Made by a program: the position numbers and the translations under genes. Positions 54,484-63,782 of a stretch of DNA of 64,000 nucleotides are shown here, in pieces. The stretch covers positions 2,170,001 through 2,234,000 of the forward strand of contig JBBCGI010000001.1 in assembly GCA_037200975.1 (NCBI GenBank), given 5' to 3'. The notes beneath the pieces were generated by a model that was not told the origin of the DNA, did no database searches, and was given only the letters and a program-made list of their open reading frames with translations. The stretch comes from Pseudomonadota bacterium. Its GTDB lineage: Bacteria > Pseudomonadota > Gammaproteobacteria > Steroidobacterales > Steroidobacteraceae. Positions within the stretch are counted from its first letter, which is position 1, and each line of letters starts with the position of its first letter.

Positions 54484-55071
54484 TCAGATTGCGGCGGTTT
54501 CCATTTCCCAGGTGGTGAGCGGCGCGCCGCGCCGGATCCAGAAGCCGACGCCGGCGGGGCGAAATATGCGCCGCAGCCGCGCGCCGTACCATTCGGCGTC
54601 GCGCAGGAAGACATCGCGATCCGTGCGCGTGCGGTCGCAGTTCTCGCGCCAGTCGCGCGCCGTGAGCGCGGACAGGTACAACACCCCGCGCGTCAGGCGC
54701 CCGAGGTTCGCGATCGCTCGAGCTGCCGTGCGATCGTCCAGGTATTGCAATACGTCGTAACAGACGACCAGGTCGAACGGATCCGCCTGGTGGGTGGCCA
54801 GCGAGCCCTGGGTCCAGCCGTAGCGTTTGCAGAGGTATTCGCTGTACTCGAGCCCGGTGTATTGCGCCCGCGGGAAGGCGCGCATCAGCGGCGCGCGCAG
54901 CAGGCCGATGCCGCAGCCGGCGTCGAGCATGTGCCGCACCGGCAGGCCGATGTGATCCGCGTACGCGCCGATGAGCTTCGCGCGCGCTTTCATCTCGGCG
55001 CGCGAGACCACCGCCGTGCGCGTGTTGAAATAGAACTTCTGGTAGTAGGCTTTATCGAATTTCGCGCTCAT
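54484..55071 (-). CDS. class I SAM-dependent methyltransferase
   Basis: A 195-residue methyltransferase: MLDAGCGIGLLR (motif I, about 48-59), YTGLEYSEYLCKRYGW (acidic second strand), DPFDLVVCYDVLQYLDD (motif with conserved Asp) and LTRGVLYLSALT. Substrate unknown. The start at 55071 overlaps the stop of the DUF3592 gene (ATGA), suggesting coupled translation. Confidence 0.85.
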   Translation of the reverse strand: MSAKFDKAYYQKFYFNTRTAVVSRAEMKARAKLIGAYADHIGLPVRHMLDAGCGIGLLRAPLMRAFPRAQYTGLEYSEYLCKRYGWTQGSLATHQADPFDLVVCYDVLQYLDDRTAARAIANLGRLTRGVLYLSALTARDWRENCDRTRTDRDVFLRDAEWYGARLRRIFRPAGVGFWIRRGAPLTTWEMETAAI

Positions 55072-55514
55072 GGGCGCGTTTTCGCCATTTCGCGCCGCGT
55101 CTGCCTGCGCACCAGCAATCCACCGCCAAATCCGACCAGGCCGATGACGGCCCCGATGCACGGCCCTAACCAGTTGTCGGTGAACGTCGCGATACGCGCC
55201 TCGGTGGGCTTGGCTACCTTGTAAGTCAGCGGCACCTGCTCGCCGATCGCGAAACGTTTGCTGGTGGTCGCGAACTGGCCGTCGATCGTCACGATTTCTC
55301 CGTTGGCGGTGCGGTAACGCACCCGCGGCGCGTAACGCGTCGAGTTGCCGTCGGGAATCTCGCGGTAACTAACCACTTCGGCCGTGGTGCGCCCGGTATC
55401 GCGTGAAAAACTCAATGTGAGCCACGACAGGTAGGCAGCTAACAAGAGGCAGCCGACGCCCAGCGCGAGCAGCAGCCGGGCGGCGAGATCGAGGATGCGA
55501 AATGTGAGTTGCAC
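55068..55514 (-). CDS. DUF3592 membrane protein
   Basis: About 148 residues from GTG 55514 (start uncertain; TTG 55553 is possible). Two TM helices flank a beta-rich domain: helix 1 ILDLAARLLLALGVGCLLLA, then GRTTAEVVSYREIPDGNSTR and YKVAKPTEARIATF, and helix 2 LGPCIGAVIGLVGFGGGLLV. The VxYRTxNGE pattern is DUF3592. Upstream there is a divergent promoter region (AATATAGAC) shared with the 74-codon gene on the other strand. Confidence 0.7.
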   Translation of the reverse strand: MQLTFRILDLAARLLLALGVGCLLLAAYLSWLTLSFSRDTGRTTAEVVSYREIPDGNSTRYAPRVRYRTANGEIVTIDGQFATTSKRFAIGEQVPLTYKVAKPTEARIATFTDNWLGPCIGAVIGLVGFGGGLLVRRQTRREMAKTRP

Positions 55515-55576
55515 GAGAGAGTTGCGAGCCGGCGTCGGGATACGTAGGCTCAAGTCTATATTGAGTGGGGAACACG

Positions 55577-55801
55577 ATGAGCGAGCCGGAGAAGAAGGGA
55601 TCACCCTGGCCATGGATCCTGGTGCCGATTGCGGCGTTTGGGCTGTTCTTCGTGCTGCGCCAGTGCCGCCAGAGCATCCCGCCCGCGAATCACGCACCCG
55701 CGCCGGCCGTGAGCGCGCCTTCCACCACTGACGTCCCCGCGTCCGAGCCCTCCCCGGCCGAGCCGGATACGGCGCCGGCTTCCGCACCGGCGCCGCAGTA
55801 A
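55577..55801 (+). CDS. small single-span membrane protein
   Basis: A 74-residue protein. A short charged N-terminus (MSEPEKKGSPW) is followed by one TM helix (PWILVPIAAFGLFFVLRQC) and a Pro/Ala/Ser-rich tail. GGGGA lies about 6-9 nt before the ATG. Its stop is 4 bp before the stop of the convergent tonB gene. No family recognised. Confidence 0.5.
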   Translation: MSEPEKKGSPWPWILVPIAAFGLFFVLRQCRQSIPPANHAPAPAVSAPSTTDVPASEPSPAEPDTAPASAPAPQ

Positions 55802-55805
55802 TCCG

Positions 55806-56438
55806 CTACTGATTCTTGAGCTTGAACACGACGCGCAGGCGGTACCACTGGGGGATTGCCACACCGTCGCGTGTGGCCGGCACCAGCCGCCAGCGGCGCT
55901 TTGCCTCTTCGAGCGTGTTGCGGTCGAAGGCTTCGTAGCCGCTGCTCTTGAGGATGCGCGCGTCACCGACACGGCCGTCGGGCTGCACGAAGACTTCCAC
56001 GTCCACAGACCCCTGCGCGTTTTCGCGGATGAGCTGCGGCGGGTAGTCCGGCTGCGAGAGTGGGCGACGCGGATCGAGGCGCGCGCCGGAAATTTGCGGC
56101 TCCACCACCGCCGAGCCTCCCGTCAACGGAAGTTCATCGAGCGGGCGCAGATCGGCGCCGATCGTTTCATTCGGCTGATCGATCGGCACGGGCAGCGGCT
56201 CCGGCTGCGGCAATGTGAGCTGCCGCTCGTGGAAAACCGGGTCTGGCATCACCGGCGGTTCGGGCTGATCGACGATGGGCTCATCGAGAAAAGTTGCCGT
56301 TATATCGGTGATTTTCGGTAACGGCACGACCCCGAGGCCCCCCGCGATACCAAACAGCAGCGCGACGTGCGCGCCCGCGACCAGACTCATTCGACTCAAC
56401 GCGCCCAGTGGGCGCCGTTCCGCAGTACGCGCAGCCAT
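55806..56438 (-). CDS. TonB energy transducer
   Basis: A 210-residue TonB-type protein: N-terminal membrane helix (about 15-38), a Pro/Glu-rich periplasmic spacer (DQPEPPVMPDP, TLPQPEPLPVP) and a TonB C-terminal domain (YPPQLIRENAQGSVDVEVFV, SSGYEAFDRNTLEEAKRRW). It couples the proton-motive force to outer-membrane receptors; ExbB/ExbD are not nearby. It is single-gene and convergent with the small gene at 55.6 kb. Confidence 0.88.
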   Translation of the reverse strand: MAARTAERRPLGALSRMSLVAGAHVALLFGIAGGLGVVPLPKITDITATFLDEPIVDQPEPPVMPDPVFHERQLTLPQPEPLPVPIDQPNETIGADLRPLDELPLTGGSAVVEPQISGARLDPRRPLSQPDYPPQLIRENAQGSVDVEVFVQPDGRVGDARILKSSGYEAFDRNTLEEAKRRWRLVPATRDGVAIPQWYRLRVVFKLKNQ

Positions 56439-56561
56439 GACGACCTCCGCACGGGCCCGTTGTGGGTCCGTTTGAAAGGTGAACGGCGCGCGGGTGTTGA
56501 GCGGGGTTAAGCCGGCGCGCGGCGAGTTGACAAAACATGTGCCGGCAACGACGCGGCCAAA

Positions 56562-57062
56562 CTAGTCGGATCTGATCTGCGGAAGCTCGGCGCTCGCCGG
56601 TGCGGGGGCCACGGAAATCTCCGGCAATGTTTCGGCGGCAGCGGGTGCGGTTGTGACGGGCGCGAGAATTTCGCCGCCACGATTCCTGCTCACCCACATG
56701 CCGATCGCGCCGCCGACCGTGGACATCAATGCGCCGTACATCAGCAAGGACGTGAACAATCCCGCATCGTTGTAGAACCCCGAGATATCGACCGGGATAC
56801 CCATGAAGCGGAACAGCAGATTCGAGGCGGCGCCGAGCGCGGCGGTGAGCGGCGCCATCGTGAGCGCCAGCAGCAGGCGATGCCGCGCGGCGCTCCGGGC
56901 GATCATGAAGGCCGCGAGGCCGGCGACGTTCAGGACCACCGGCAGCAGGATGACGATGAAGGGCATGAACCCGTCGAGGTGCGCGGCGGCGGCGATGACG
57001 CCAAACCACGCCAAATGGGCCAAAAACACGGCCGAAAAGCCCGAAATCCAGGGCCTGCTCAT
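56562..57062 (-). CDS. four-helix membrane protein of unknown function
   Basis: A 166-residue protein with about four hydrophobic helices: MSRPWISGFSAVFLAHLAWF, PFIVILLPVVLNVAGLAAFM, a third (LLLALTMAPLTAALGAASNL) and a fourth (LFTSLLMYGALMSTVGGAIG). The cytoplasmic or periplasmic tail is Pro/Ala-rich. It is divergent from rimO with 54 bp between. No family recognised. Confidence 0.65.
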   Translation of the reverse strand: MSRPWISGFSAVFLAHLAWFGVIAAAAHLDGFMPFIVILLPVVLNVAGLAAFMIARSAARHRLLLALTMAPLTAALGAASNLLFRFMGIPVDISGFYNDAGLFTSLLMYGALMSTVGGAIGMWVSRNRGGEILAPVTTAPAAAETLPEISVAPAPASAELPQIRSD

Positions 57063-57116
57063 ATTGTTATCTGGTGGTAGCAAATCGCGCGCCCTTGCGT
57101 ACCATAGCGCCCCCTC

Positions 57117-58451
57117 ATGAGCCGCCGCCAGCCAAAAGTCGGGTTTGTCAGCCTTGGATGCCCCAAGGCGCTGGTGGACTCCGAACGCATCATCACGCAG
57201 CTGCGCGCCGAGGGTTACCAGGTGGCTCCCGACTACGCCACCGCGGACGTGGTCGTGGTGAACACCTGCGGCTTCATCGATTCTGCCGTGGACGAATCGC
57301 TCGATGCCATCGGCGAGGCGCTCGAACAGAACGGCAAGGTCATCGTCACCGGTTGCCTGGGTGCGCGGCCGGAACGCATTCTCGAGCGGCATCCGAAGGT
57401 GCTCAAGGTCACCGGGCCGCACGCCTATGAAGACGTGTTAGGCGCGGTGCACGAGCATCTGCCACCGAAGCACGATCCATTCATCGACCTGGTGCCGCCG
57501 CAGGGCATCCGGCTCACGCCGCGGCACTACGCGTATCTCAAGATCTCCGAGGGCTGCAACAACAAGTGCAGCTTCTGCATCATCCCGTCGATGCGCGGCT
57601 TGTTGGTCAGCCGGCCGATCGACGAAGTGCTGCGCGAAGCCGAGAAGCTGGCGCGCGCGGGAGTGCGCGAGATCCTCGTGATCTCGCAGGACACCTCGGC
57701 GTATGGCGTGGACATCCGCTACCGCGAAGCCGAATGGCGCGGGCAGAAGTACGAAACGCGTTTTCTCGATCTGGCGCGCGGGCTGGGGGAACTGGGTATC
57801 TGGATCCGCATGCACTACGTGTATCCGTATCCGCACGTGGACAACGTGATCCCGTTGATGGCGGAACGAAAGATCCTGCCCTATCTAGACATTCCGTTTC
57901 AGCACGGCAGCCCGAGCGTGTTGAAACGTATGAAGCGGCCGGGCCTCGTCGAGAAGACGCTGGATCGCATTCGCGCCTGGCGCGAGACCTGTCCGGATCT
58001 GACCCTGCGCAGCACGTTCATCGTGGGATTCCCGGGCGAGACCGAAGGTGAGTTCCAGGAGTTGCTCGACTGGCTGGACGAGGCGCAGCTCGATCGCGTC
58101 GGCGCGTTCAAATATTCGCCGGTGGAAGGCGCGGCGGCGAACGACGTGGCACCGCATGTCGACCCCGAGATCCAGGAAGAACGGCTCGCGCGGTTCATGC
58201 AGAAGTCGGCGCGGATCAGTTCCGAGCGGCTGGCGGCGAAAGTCGGCCATCGCATGGAAGTGCTGGTGGATGGCGTCGACAAGAATTTTGCGGTCGCGCG
58301 CAGCATGGCCGATGCGCCCGAGATCGACGGTGTCGTGCACATCGCCAGGGGCGGCAAACTACCGGTGGGTGAGTTCGTGGACGTCGAGATCACCGGATCG
58401 AGCGATCACGATCTCGAGGCGAAGGTCGTGAGCGCCCGCCGGAGCCACTGA
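57117..58451 (+). CDS. rimO: ribosomal protein S12 methylthiotransferase RimO
   Basis: A 444-residue radical SAM enzyme adding a methylthio group to an Asp of ribosomal protein S12. Domains: UPF0004 (about 1-130, [14 protein letters not shown] with cluster Cys residues at SLGC, VNTCGF and GCLG), the radical SAM core with CNNKCSFC (about 148-155), and a C-terminal TRAM domain (about 380-444). The sequence [18 protein letters not shown] is RimO-type rather than MiaB. Start is ATG at 57117. Confidence 0.95.
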   Translation: MSRRQPKVGFVSLGCPKALVDSERIITQLRAEGYQVAPDYATADVVVVNTCGFIDSAVDESLDAIGEALEQNGKVIVTGCLGARPERILERHPKVLKVTGPHAYEDVLGAVHEHLPPKHDPFIDLVPPQGIRLTPRHYAYLKISEGCNNKCSFCIIPSMRGLLVSRPIDEVLREAEKLARAGVREILVISQDTSAYGVDIRYREAEWRGQKYETRFLDLARGLGELGIWIRMHYVYPYPHVDNVIPLMAERKILPYLDIPFQHGSPSVLKRMKRPGLVEKTLDRIRAWRETCPDLTLRSTFIVGFPGETEGEFQELLDWLDEAQLDRVGAFKYSPVEGAAANDVAPHVDPEIQEERLARFMQKSARISSERLAAKVGHRMEVLVDGVDKNFAVARSMADAPEIDGVVHIARGGKLPVGEFVDVEITGSSDHDLEAKVVSARRSH

Positions 58452-58475
58452 CCCGTTCTCCTCTACGCGGATCGC

Positions 58476-59387
58476 CTAACTTTTTGGCGGCCCCGCCGCC
58501 GCGCAATAATCCGCCATGGCTCCTGCCAGATGATCGAACATCGTGCGTACGCGCTCGACGTTCTTTTGATCTTCGTGCATGACCACCCAGATCTCGAAGC
58601 TCAGCGAAAATTCCTTCGTGAGGACCGGTACCAGATCGCTGTTGCGCCGCGCCAGCGCGTACTGGCATACGCCGAGCCCGACACCTGCGCGGACCGCCGC
58701 GAGCTGCGCGGGATCGCTGTCGGTGCGAAACGCAAACAAGTCGCGCGACACCTGCCGCCCGCCGAACTTCAGGCCCTTCGCGTAGACCGGCATGTGGTCG
58801 AAGCCGATGACGATGTGACGATGGAGGTCGTCCATCCGCGTCGGCGTGCCGTGACGATCCAGGTACTGGCGATGCGCGTGAAAGCCGAGAAACACGCGGC
58901 CGACGCGTTTGGCGAACAGCGCCTGTTGGCGAGGCCGCACCATGCGCACGGCGACATCGGCGTCACGCTTGAGCAGATCGACAGTCTGGTTGGAGAGCGA
59001 TAGTTCGATCGCGATGCCGGGATGTGCATGCGTGAAGGTGCGCAGCGCCGCTGGCAGCACTTCGATCCCGATTACATCACTCGCACTCACGCGCACCGCA
59101 CCGCGCATAGCGGCCGAAGCGCCGGTGCTGGCGCGCAGGATGACTGCCGCGGAAGCAGCCATGGCCTCCGCATGGGGCTGCAGATCGAATGCGATGCGGG
59201 TCGGCAGCAGGCCGGCCTGGGACCGTGTGAACAACGCCTTGCCGCCAAGCGAGTGCTCGAGCGCCGCGACTTGCCGGCCCACCGTGGGCTGCGTGAGGTG
59301 GAGCTCGCGCGCCGCGGCGGAAAGACTGCCATTTCGCAGCACGGACAGGAAGGTCCGGTAGTAATCCCAGGCAGGTTCGATAGTCAT
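58476..59387 (-). CDS. LysR family transcriptional regulator
   Basis: A 303-residue regulator. N-terminal HTH SVLRNGSLSAAARELHLTQPTVGRQVAALEHSL is followed by an inducer-binding domain. ATG at 59387 (MTIEPAWDYYRTFL) is chosen; the longer frame upstream runs into the divergent promoter. It lies back to back with an NAD-dependent epimerase gene (90 bp between starts), the usual layout of a LysR regulator and its target. Confidence 0.88.
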   Translation of the reverse strand: MTIEPAWDYYRTFLSVLRNGSLSAAARELHLTQPTVGRQVAALEHSLGGKALFTRSQAGLLPTRIAFDLQPHAEAMAASAAVILRASTGASAAMRGAVRVSASDVIGIEVLPAALRTFTHAHPGIAIELSLSNQTVDLLKRDADVAVRMVRPRQQALFAKRVGRVFLGFHAHRQYLDRHGTPTRMDDLHRHIVIGFDHMPVYAKGLKFGGRQVSRDLFAFRTDSDPAQLAAVRAGVGLGVCQYALARRNSDLVPVLTKEFSLSFEIWVVMHEDQKNVERVRTMFDHLAGAMADYCAAAGPPKS

Positions 59388-59477
59388 TCGGAAATGTATA
59401 GCGTTTATGCGTGTTAAGGCAATTCCGTTTGGTTCGCCCGCCGCCAATACTGAGCGCACTTACTCACGGAGCAGCAC

Positions 59478-60455
59478 ATGAACGGGAAACCTCTGGCGTT
59501 GATCATCGGGATGACGGGTGGCATCGGTGGCGCCACCGGCCGTGCGCTGGCGGCGCGTGGTTTTCGCATCCGGGCGCTGAACCGCGCGGCGACGCCGCGG
59601 CATGCCGACGGCGTGGAGTGGGTGCCGGGCGATGCGATGAATGCCGACGACGTTCGCAGGGCGGCCGAGGGCGTGGACGTGATCGTGCATGGGGTCAATC
59701 CACCGCACTACCGCAACTGGCGCACCCTTGCGCTGCCGATGCTGGCGAACACCATCGCCGCGGCAAAGGCTGTGGATGCGACGATCGTATTTCCCGGCAC
59801 CGTGTACAACTACGGGCCGGACGTATTCCCAGTCGTAACCGAGGACTCGCCGCAGAATCCGCGGACTCGCAAGGGTGCAATCCGGGTGGAAATGGAGCAG
59901 GCGCTGCACGCGGCGAGCCGCGCCGGCACTCGCGTCTTGATCGTGCGGGCCGGGGACTTCTTCGGTCCCGGCGCGCGCAACAACTGGTTCTCGGAGGGGT
60001 TGGCTCGCGACCGATCGCTCGGCCGCGTGGTATATCCGGGGCCGCACGACGTCGGACATGCGTGGGCCTATCTACCTGACATGGCGGAGGCGATCGCACG
60101 GCTCGTGGAGCGGCGGGCCGAATTCGATACACTGGAAAGTTTTCACTTCGCGGGTCACTGGCTACCGCGGGGCGTGGCGATGGCGCAGGCGATCTGCGAT
60201 GTCGCGGCCGTGCCCTATTCGCGCATCAAGCCGTTCCCGTGGCTCGCGGTCGCCGCGCTGCGGCCGTTCGTGCCGGTGTTCAACGAAATGCACGAAATGC
60301 GCTATCTATGGCGCGAGCCGCTCGCGCTGGACAATACGAAGCTCGTCGGAGTCCTGGGAGTAGAACCGCACACGGAGCTGCGCGCGGCGGTGCGTGAGAC
60401 GCTCGAGTCGCTGGGGCAACTAGAGGCGAACGGCCCGCTGGCGCGGCCAGCTTGA
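59478..60455 (+). CDS. NAD(P)-dependent epimerase/dehydratase family protein (SDR)
   Basis: A 325-residue extended SDR. It has a Rossmann motif (IGMTGGIGGATGRALAARG, a GxxGxxG variant), DVIVHGVNPPHY, and the catalytic-region TVYNYGPDVF with its Tyr although the usual YxxxK is not obvious. Substrate unknown. It is probably controlled by the divergent LysR gene. AGCAGCAC lies upstream of the ATG; the start is well placed. Confidence 0.82.
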   Translation: MNGKPLALIIGMTGGIGGATGRALAARGFRIRALNRAATPRHADGVEWVPGDAMNADDVRRAAEGVDVIVHGVNPPHYRNWRTLALPMLANTIAAAKAVDATIVFPGTVYNYGPDVFPVVTEDSPQNPRTRKGAIRVEMEQALHAASRAGTRVLIVRAGDFFGPGARNNWFSEGLARDRSLGRVVYPGPHDVGHAWAYLPDMAEAIARLVERRAEFDTLESFHFAGHWLPRGVAMAQAICDVAAVPYSRIKPFPWLAVAALRPFVPVFNEMHEMRYLWREPLALDNTKLVGVLGVEPHTELRAAVRETLESLGQLEANGPLARPA

Positions 60456-60479
60456 GCCGCGCCCGCCGCGCGACGCAGA

Positions 60480-60743
60480 TCAGTTGCGCGAGCTGCGTGG
60501 TGGGGTGGATTCCTCGTCGGTCAATTCGGCATCGTCATCGGCGGGAAGCAGATCGGGATGCCCGCGCGCGACGCGCTGGATGATCTCGGCGTCCAGCGTG
60601 GTGATGGATTTCGCGACGCCGCGCTTGTACGCCGCGAACTCCTCCGGCGACACGGCATGCTCGACGGCCTCGAGCGTCGAAATCAGTTGATCGATGTAGC
60701 CGTTGATCAGCGTCACGATCTGCTCGGCGATTTTCCGATCCAT
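60480..60743 (-). CDS. hypothetical protein downstream of glmS
   Basis: An 87-residue soluble helical protein (MDRKIAEQIVTLINGYIDQL; acidic C-terminal tail DDDAELTDEESTPP). ATG at 60743 has GGGGA 8 nt before it. An earlier ATG at 60758 follows the glmS stop directly and would add five residues. It is probably cotranscribed with glmS. Function unknown. Confidence 0.6.
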   Translation of the reverse strand: MDRKIAEQIVTLINGYIDQLISTLEAVEHAVSPEEFAAYKRGVAKSITTLDAEIIQRVARGHPDLLPADDDAELTDEESTPPRSSRN

Positions 60744-60758
60744 CAGGTCCGTCCCCAT

Positions 60759-62594
60759 TTACTCGACGGTGACGCTCTTCGCGAGGTTGCGCGGCTGATC
60801 GACGTCGGTGCCCTTCAGGATGGCGACGTGATAGGCGAGCAGCTGCAGCGGCACCGTGTACACCGCCGGCGCCTGGAAGTAACTCACGTGTTTGGGCATC
60901 TGGATCACGGTCACGCCGTCGGATGACGTGAAGCCGGAATCCGGATCCGCGAACACGATCAGCTCGCCACCGCGCGCGCGCACTTCCTGCAGGTTGCTCT
61001 TGAGCTTCTCGAGCAGGTCGTTGTTGGGCGCCACCGTGATGACTGGCATGTCCGCATCCACCAGCGCCAGCGGACCGTGCTTGAGCTCGCCCGCGGCATA
61101 CGCCTCGGCGTGGATGTACGAGATTTCCTTGAGCTTCAACGCGCCTTCCATCGCGATCGCGGACAACGCGCCGCGGCCGAGGAACAGCGTGTGATGTTTG
61201 TCGGCGAAACGCTTGGCCAGCTCGTGGATTACCGGATCGAGTGTCAGCGTCTTTTCGATCATCGAGGGTATCTCGATGAGCCGCTGCACGAGATTGCGTT
61301 CGCGCTCGGCATCGGCGGTGCGATGTTTCGCCAGCGCGATGACCAGCATGCTGAGCGCTGCGAGCTGCGTCGTGAACGCCTTGGTCGAGGCGACGCCGAT
61401 CTCGGGACCGGCGCGCGTGAGCATCACCAGTTCCGACTCGCGCACCAGCGAGCTTTCGGGCACGTTGCAGATCGCGAGCGATGAGAGATACCCCGCCTGC
61501 TTGGCGAGCCGCAACGCCGCCAGCGTGTCTGCGGTTTCGCCCGACTGCGAGATGGTCACGAACAGCGAATTCTTCGGCACGACGGGATTGCGATAACGGT
61601 ATTCGCTCGCGATCTCGACGTTGCAGGGGATTTTGCAGATCTGCTCGATGAAATACCGCGCCACGGAGCCGGAGTGGAAACTCGTGCCGCAGGCGACGAT
61701 GTGGACCTGCTCTGTGCGCTTGAAGATTTCCGTCGCGGTCGGACCGAACGCCGCTTCGAGCAGCCGGCCGTTGGCCACGCGCTCGGTCAACGTGTCCGCC
61801 ACGGCGCGCGGCTGCTCATGGATTTCCTTGAGCATGAAATGCCGGTACTGACCCTTCTCGGCCGCGTCCGCCGACAACTCGCTCTCGCGGATCGGACGTT
61901 CGGCGCTGTCGCCATTCTTGTTCAGCACCTTGACCGAAGTGCGGCGGATGTCGGCGACATCGCCTTCTTCGAGGAACATGAAGCGGCGCGTCACCGGCAG
62001 CAGCGCGGCGACGTCGGAGGCGACGAAGTTTTCGTCGACCCCGAGGCCAATGACCACGGGGCAACCTTCGCGCGCCAGGATGATGCGCTCCGGTTCGGAC
62101 TCACTAACTACCGCCAGCGCGTAGGCGCCCTCGAGCTCCGCCACCGTGGCGCGCACGGCCTTGAAAAGATCTTTCTGCGAGGCCAGGTGATGATGAACGC
62201 GATGCGCGATCACTTCGGTGTCCGTCTCCGAGGTGAACTTGTAGCCGAGCTTCTTGAGGTCTTCGCGCAGCTCTTCGTGGTTTTCGATGATGCCGTTGTG
62301 GACGATGGCGAGGCCGTCATTCGAGACGTGCGGATGCGCGTTGCGCTCGGAGGGCACGCCATGCGTGGCCCAGCGGGTGTGTGCGATGCCGACCTGGCCG
62401 TGCGTCGGGTCCGCGTCGATCGCCTCCTGCAGCATCTTCACCTTGCCGACGGTACGCAGGCGTTTGAGGTGCTGTGTGCCGTTCAACACGGCGATGCCGG
62501 CGGAGTCGTAGCCGCGGTATTCGAGCCGGCGCAGCCCTTCCATCAGGATCGGGACGACGTTGCGCTCAGCGATGGCTCCGACGATGCCGCACAT
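60759..62594 (-). CDS. glmS: glutamine-fructose-6-phosphate aminotransferase
   Basis: A 611-residue enzyme making glucosamine-6-phosphate for peptidoglycan and LPS. The N-terminal Ntn glutaminase starts with the catalytic Cys at position 2 ([12 protein letters not shown]), with [13 protein letters not shown] and LEGAYALAV. Two SIS sugar-isomerase domains follow ([31 protein letters not shown]). The C-terminal [10 protein letters not shown] is canonical. Full length (about 609 in E. coli). I saw no glmS ribozyme-like leader, as expected outside Firmicutes. Confidence 0.97.
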   Translation of the reverse strand: MCGIVGAIAERNVVPILMEGLRRLEYRGYDSAGIAVLNGTQHLKRLRTVGKVKMLQEAIDADPTHGQVGIAHTRWATHGVPSERNAHPHVSNDGLAIVHNGIIENHEELREDLKKLGYKFTSETDTEVIAHRVHHHLASQKDLFKAVRATVAELEGAYALAVVSESEPERIILAREGCPVVIGLGVDENFVASDVAALLPVTRRFMFLEEGDVADIRRTSVKVLNKNGDSAERPIRESELSADAAEKGQYRHFMLKEIHEQPRAVADTLTERVANGRLLEAAFGPTATEIFKRTEQVHIVACGTSFHSGSVARYFIEQICKIPCNVEIASEYRYRNPVVPKNSLFVTISQSGETADTLAALRLAKQAGYLSSLAICNVPESSLVRESELVMLTRAGPEIGVASTKAFTTQLAALSMLVIALAKHRTADAERERNLVQRLIEIPSMIEKTLTLDPVIHELAKRFADKHHTLFLGRGALSAIAMEGALKLKEISYIHAEAYAAGELKHGPLALVDADMPVITVAPNNDLLEKLKSNLQEVRARGGELIVFADPDSGFTSSDGVTVIQMPKHVSYFQAPAVYTVPLQLLAYHVAILKGTDVDQPRNLAKSVTVE

Positions 62595-62660
62595 TTAACA
62601 GTTGTCCGGGGAATCCAGGGGGGCGCTAGTTTGCCTGAGTGCCGGGCCCGATCGCAGTAG

Positions 62661-62680
62661 GAAACCCGGCCAGCCGGGCG
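62661..62680 (-). terminator. possible weak terminator after the GST gene
   Basis: On the minus strand the 6-bp stem CCCGGC-TG-GCCGGG is followed by TTTC only. It lies in the 249-bp gap between the GST and glmS genes. The T-run is too short for a confident intrinsic terminator. A second small dyad (CGCCC-GCA-GGGCG) lies nearby. Confidence 0.3.
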
Positions 62681-62843
62681 CTTCTGATAGGCCGCTCACA
62701 CAAGATCGCCCGCAGGGCGGTTGGGTGTTGAAAATCAATACTTTAGAGGCGGTACAAGGCTGCGGGAATGCTCGAGGAGGCGGTAGCGACACCGGTCTGC
62801 ACGAGGGTGATGGCCGGACGATGACGATCCGGCGAATTCGCCT

Positions 62844-63443
62844 TTACGGTACGTCCGCACTGACATGCGCGCGGAACGCCGGCCGCACCGACAGGCGCTG
62901 GTAGTAGCCGAGTAACGCGTCGAGATGCGGCCGGTCCAGCGGCGTGTGCAGCCAGCGGTGGGTCGTCAGCCCGAGCACGACGTCGGCCAGCGTGAAGAAC
63001 TCGCCGGTGATGAACTGCCCGCCGTGCGCGAAATGTGTGTCGAGCATGCGCATGTGGCGATTCCATTCGTCGACGCTGCGCGCGATCGCCGCGGCGTCGG
63101 TATGCGCCGGGCTCTTGCGCGCCAGCGCCAGAAAGCTGTAGCGCCAGGCGGTGTTGAGATCGGTGGCCTGCCAGTCCATCCACTGCTCGACCAGCGCGCG
63201 TGCCTGGGGGTCCGCGGGCAACAATGCCGCGTGCGGGTGTTTGCCCGCGAGATAACGGCAGATCGCATTCGATTCCCACAACACGAAGTTGCCATCCTGG
63301 ATCACGGGGACCATGGCGTTGGGATTACGTGCCAGCAGCTGCGGGTCCGATTCCACGCGCTCGAAAGGAAGGTCGAGCTCGGCACAGGTCCACAACACCT
63401 TGCGCACGTTGATGGACGACACGCGTCCCAGCACCCGCAGCAT
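62844..63443 (-). CDS. glutathione S-transferase family protein
   Basis: A 199-residue GST. The thioredoxin-like N-domain (about 1-77) reads MLRVLGRVSSINVRKVLWTC with VSSINVRK as the glutathione-binding loop, then AMVPVIQDGNFVLWESNAI containing the cis-Pro and the ES motif. A helical C-domain follows (FTLADVVLGLTTHRW). Catalytic Ser/Tyr not certain. It starts 5 bp after the DUF2845 gene end, so they are likely cotranscribed. Confidence 0.88.
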   Translation of the reverse strand: MLRVLGRVSSINVRKVLWTCAELDLPFERVESDPQLLARNPNAMVPVIQDGNFVLWESNAICRYLAGKHPHAALLPADPQARALVEQWMDWQATDLNTAWRYSFLALARKSPAHTDAAAIARSVDEWNRHMRMLDTHFAHGGQFITGEFFTLADVVLGLTTHRWLHTPLDRPHLDALLGYYQRLSVRPAFRAHVSADVP

Positions 63444-63447
63444 CGTG

Positions 63448-63762
63448 TTATCTCTTTCCGTCGATGCTCTTGATGCGGCCATCGACGATGGTCACGACCA
63501 TCGCCGCGGCGTGGGAGCCGCGCTCATAGGTCCAGGTTTCGGTGATGGTCTCGCCGACCTTCGTCATGCCGCCATTGAGGTTGCGCGTCCGCACATCTTC
63601 GACCTTCTTGTCTTGAGAAGTCGGCGCGCCGCACTTCGCGCCCAGCTCCGACACCGTCATGGAGCTGGTGACGATCCACTTGCCGCAGCGGAACGGTTCA
63701 TCGGCGGAGGCCGCGAGGGGCGCCAGGCCCATCGCCACCGCGAGAATCGCTGTGATTTTCAT
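63448..63762 (-). CDS. DUF2845 periplasmic protein
   Basis: A 104-residue exported protein: signal peptide (MKITAILAVAMGLAPLAASA), a Cys-containing segment FRCGKWIVTSSMTVSELGAK followed by CGAPTSQD, and a beta-rich end (ETWTYERGSHAAAMVVTIVD). This matches the DUF2845 pattern. Function unknown. It precedes the GST gene by 4 bp on the same strand. Confidence 0.8.
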   Translation of the reverse strand: MKITAILAVAMGLAPLAASADEPFRCGKWIVTSSMTVSELGAKCGAPTSQDKKVEDVRTRNLNGGMTKVGETITETWTYERGSHAAAMVVTIVDGRIKSIDGKR

Positions 63763-63782
63763 GGCGCGATGGTAGCACCGCA

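Noticed and set aside
62595-62843. glmS ribozyme or riboswitch in the leader
   Set aside because: No conserved core visible, and the glmS ribozyme is known from Gram-positive bacteria.
62602-62904. 100-codon frame upstream of glmS on the plus strand
   Set aside because: Low-complexity Arg/Gly-rich sequence with no ribosome-binding site, overlapping the GST gene antisense.
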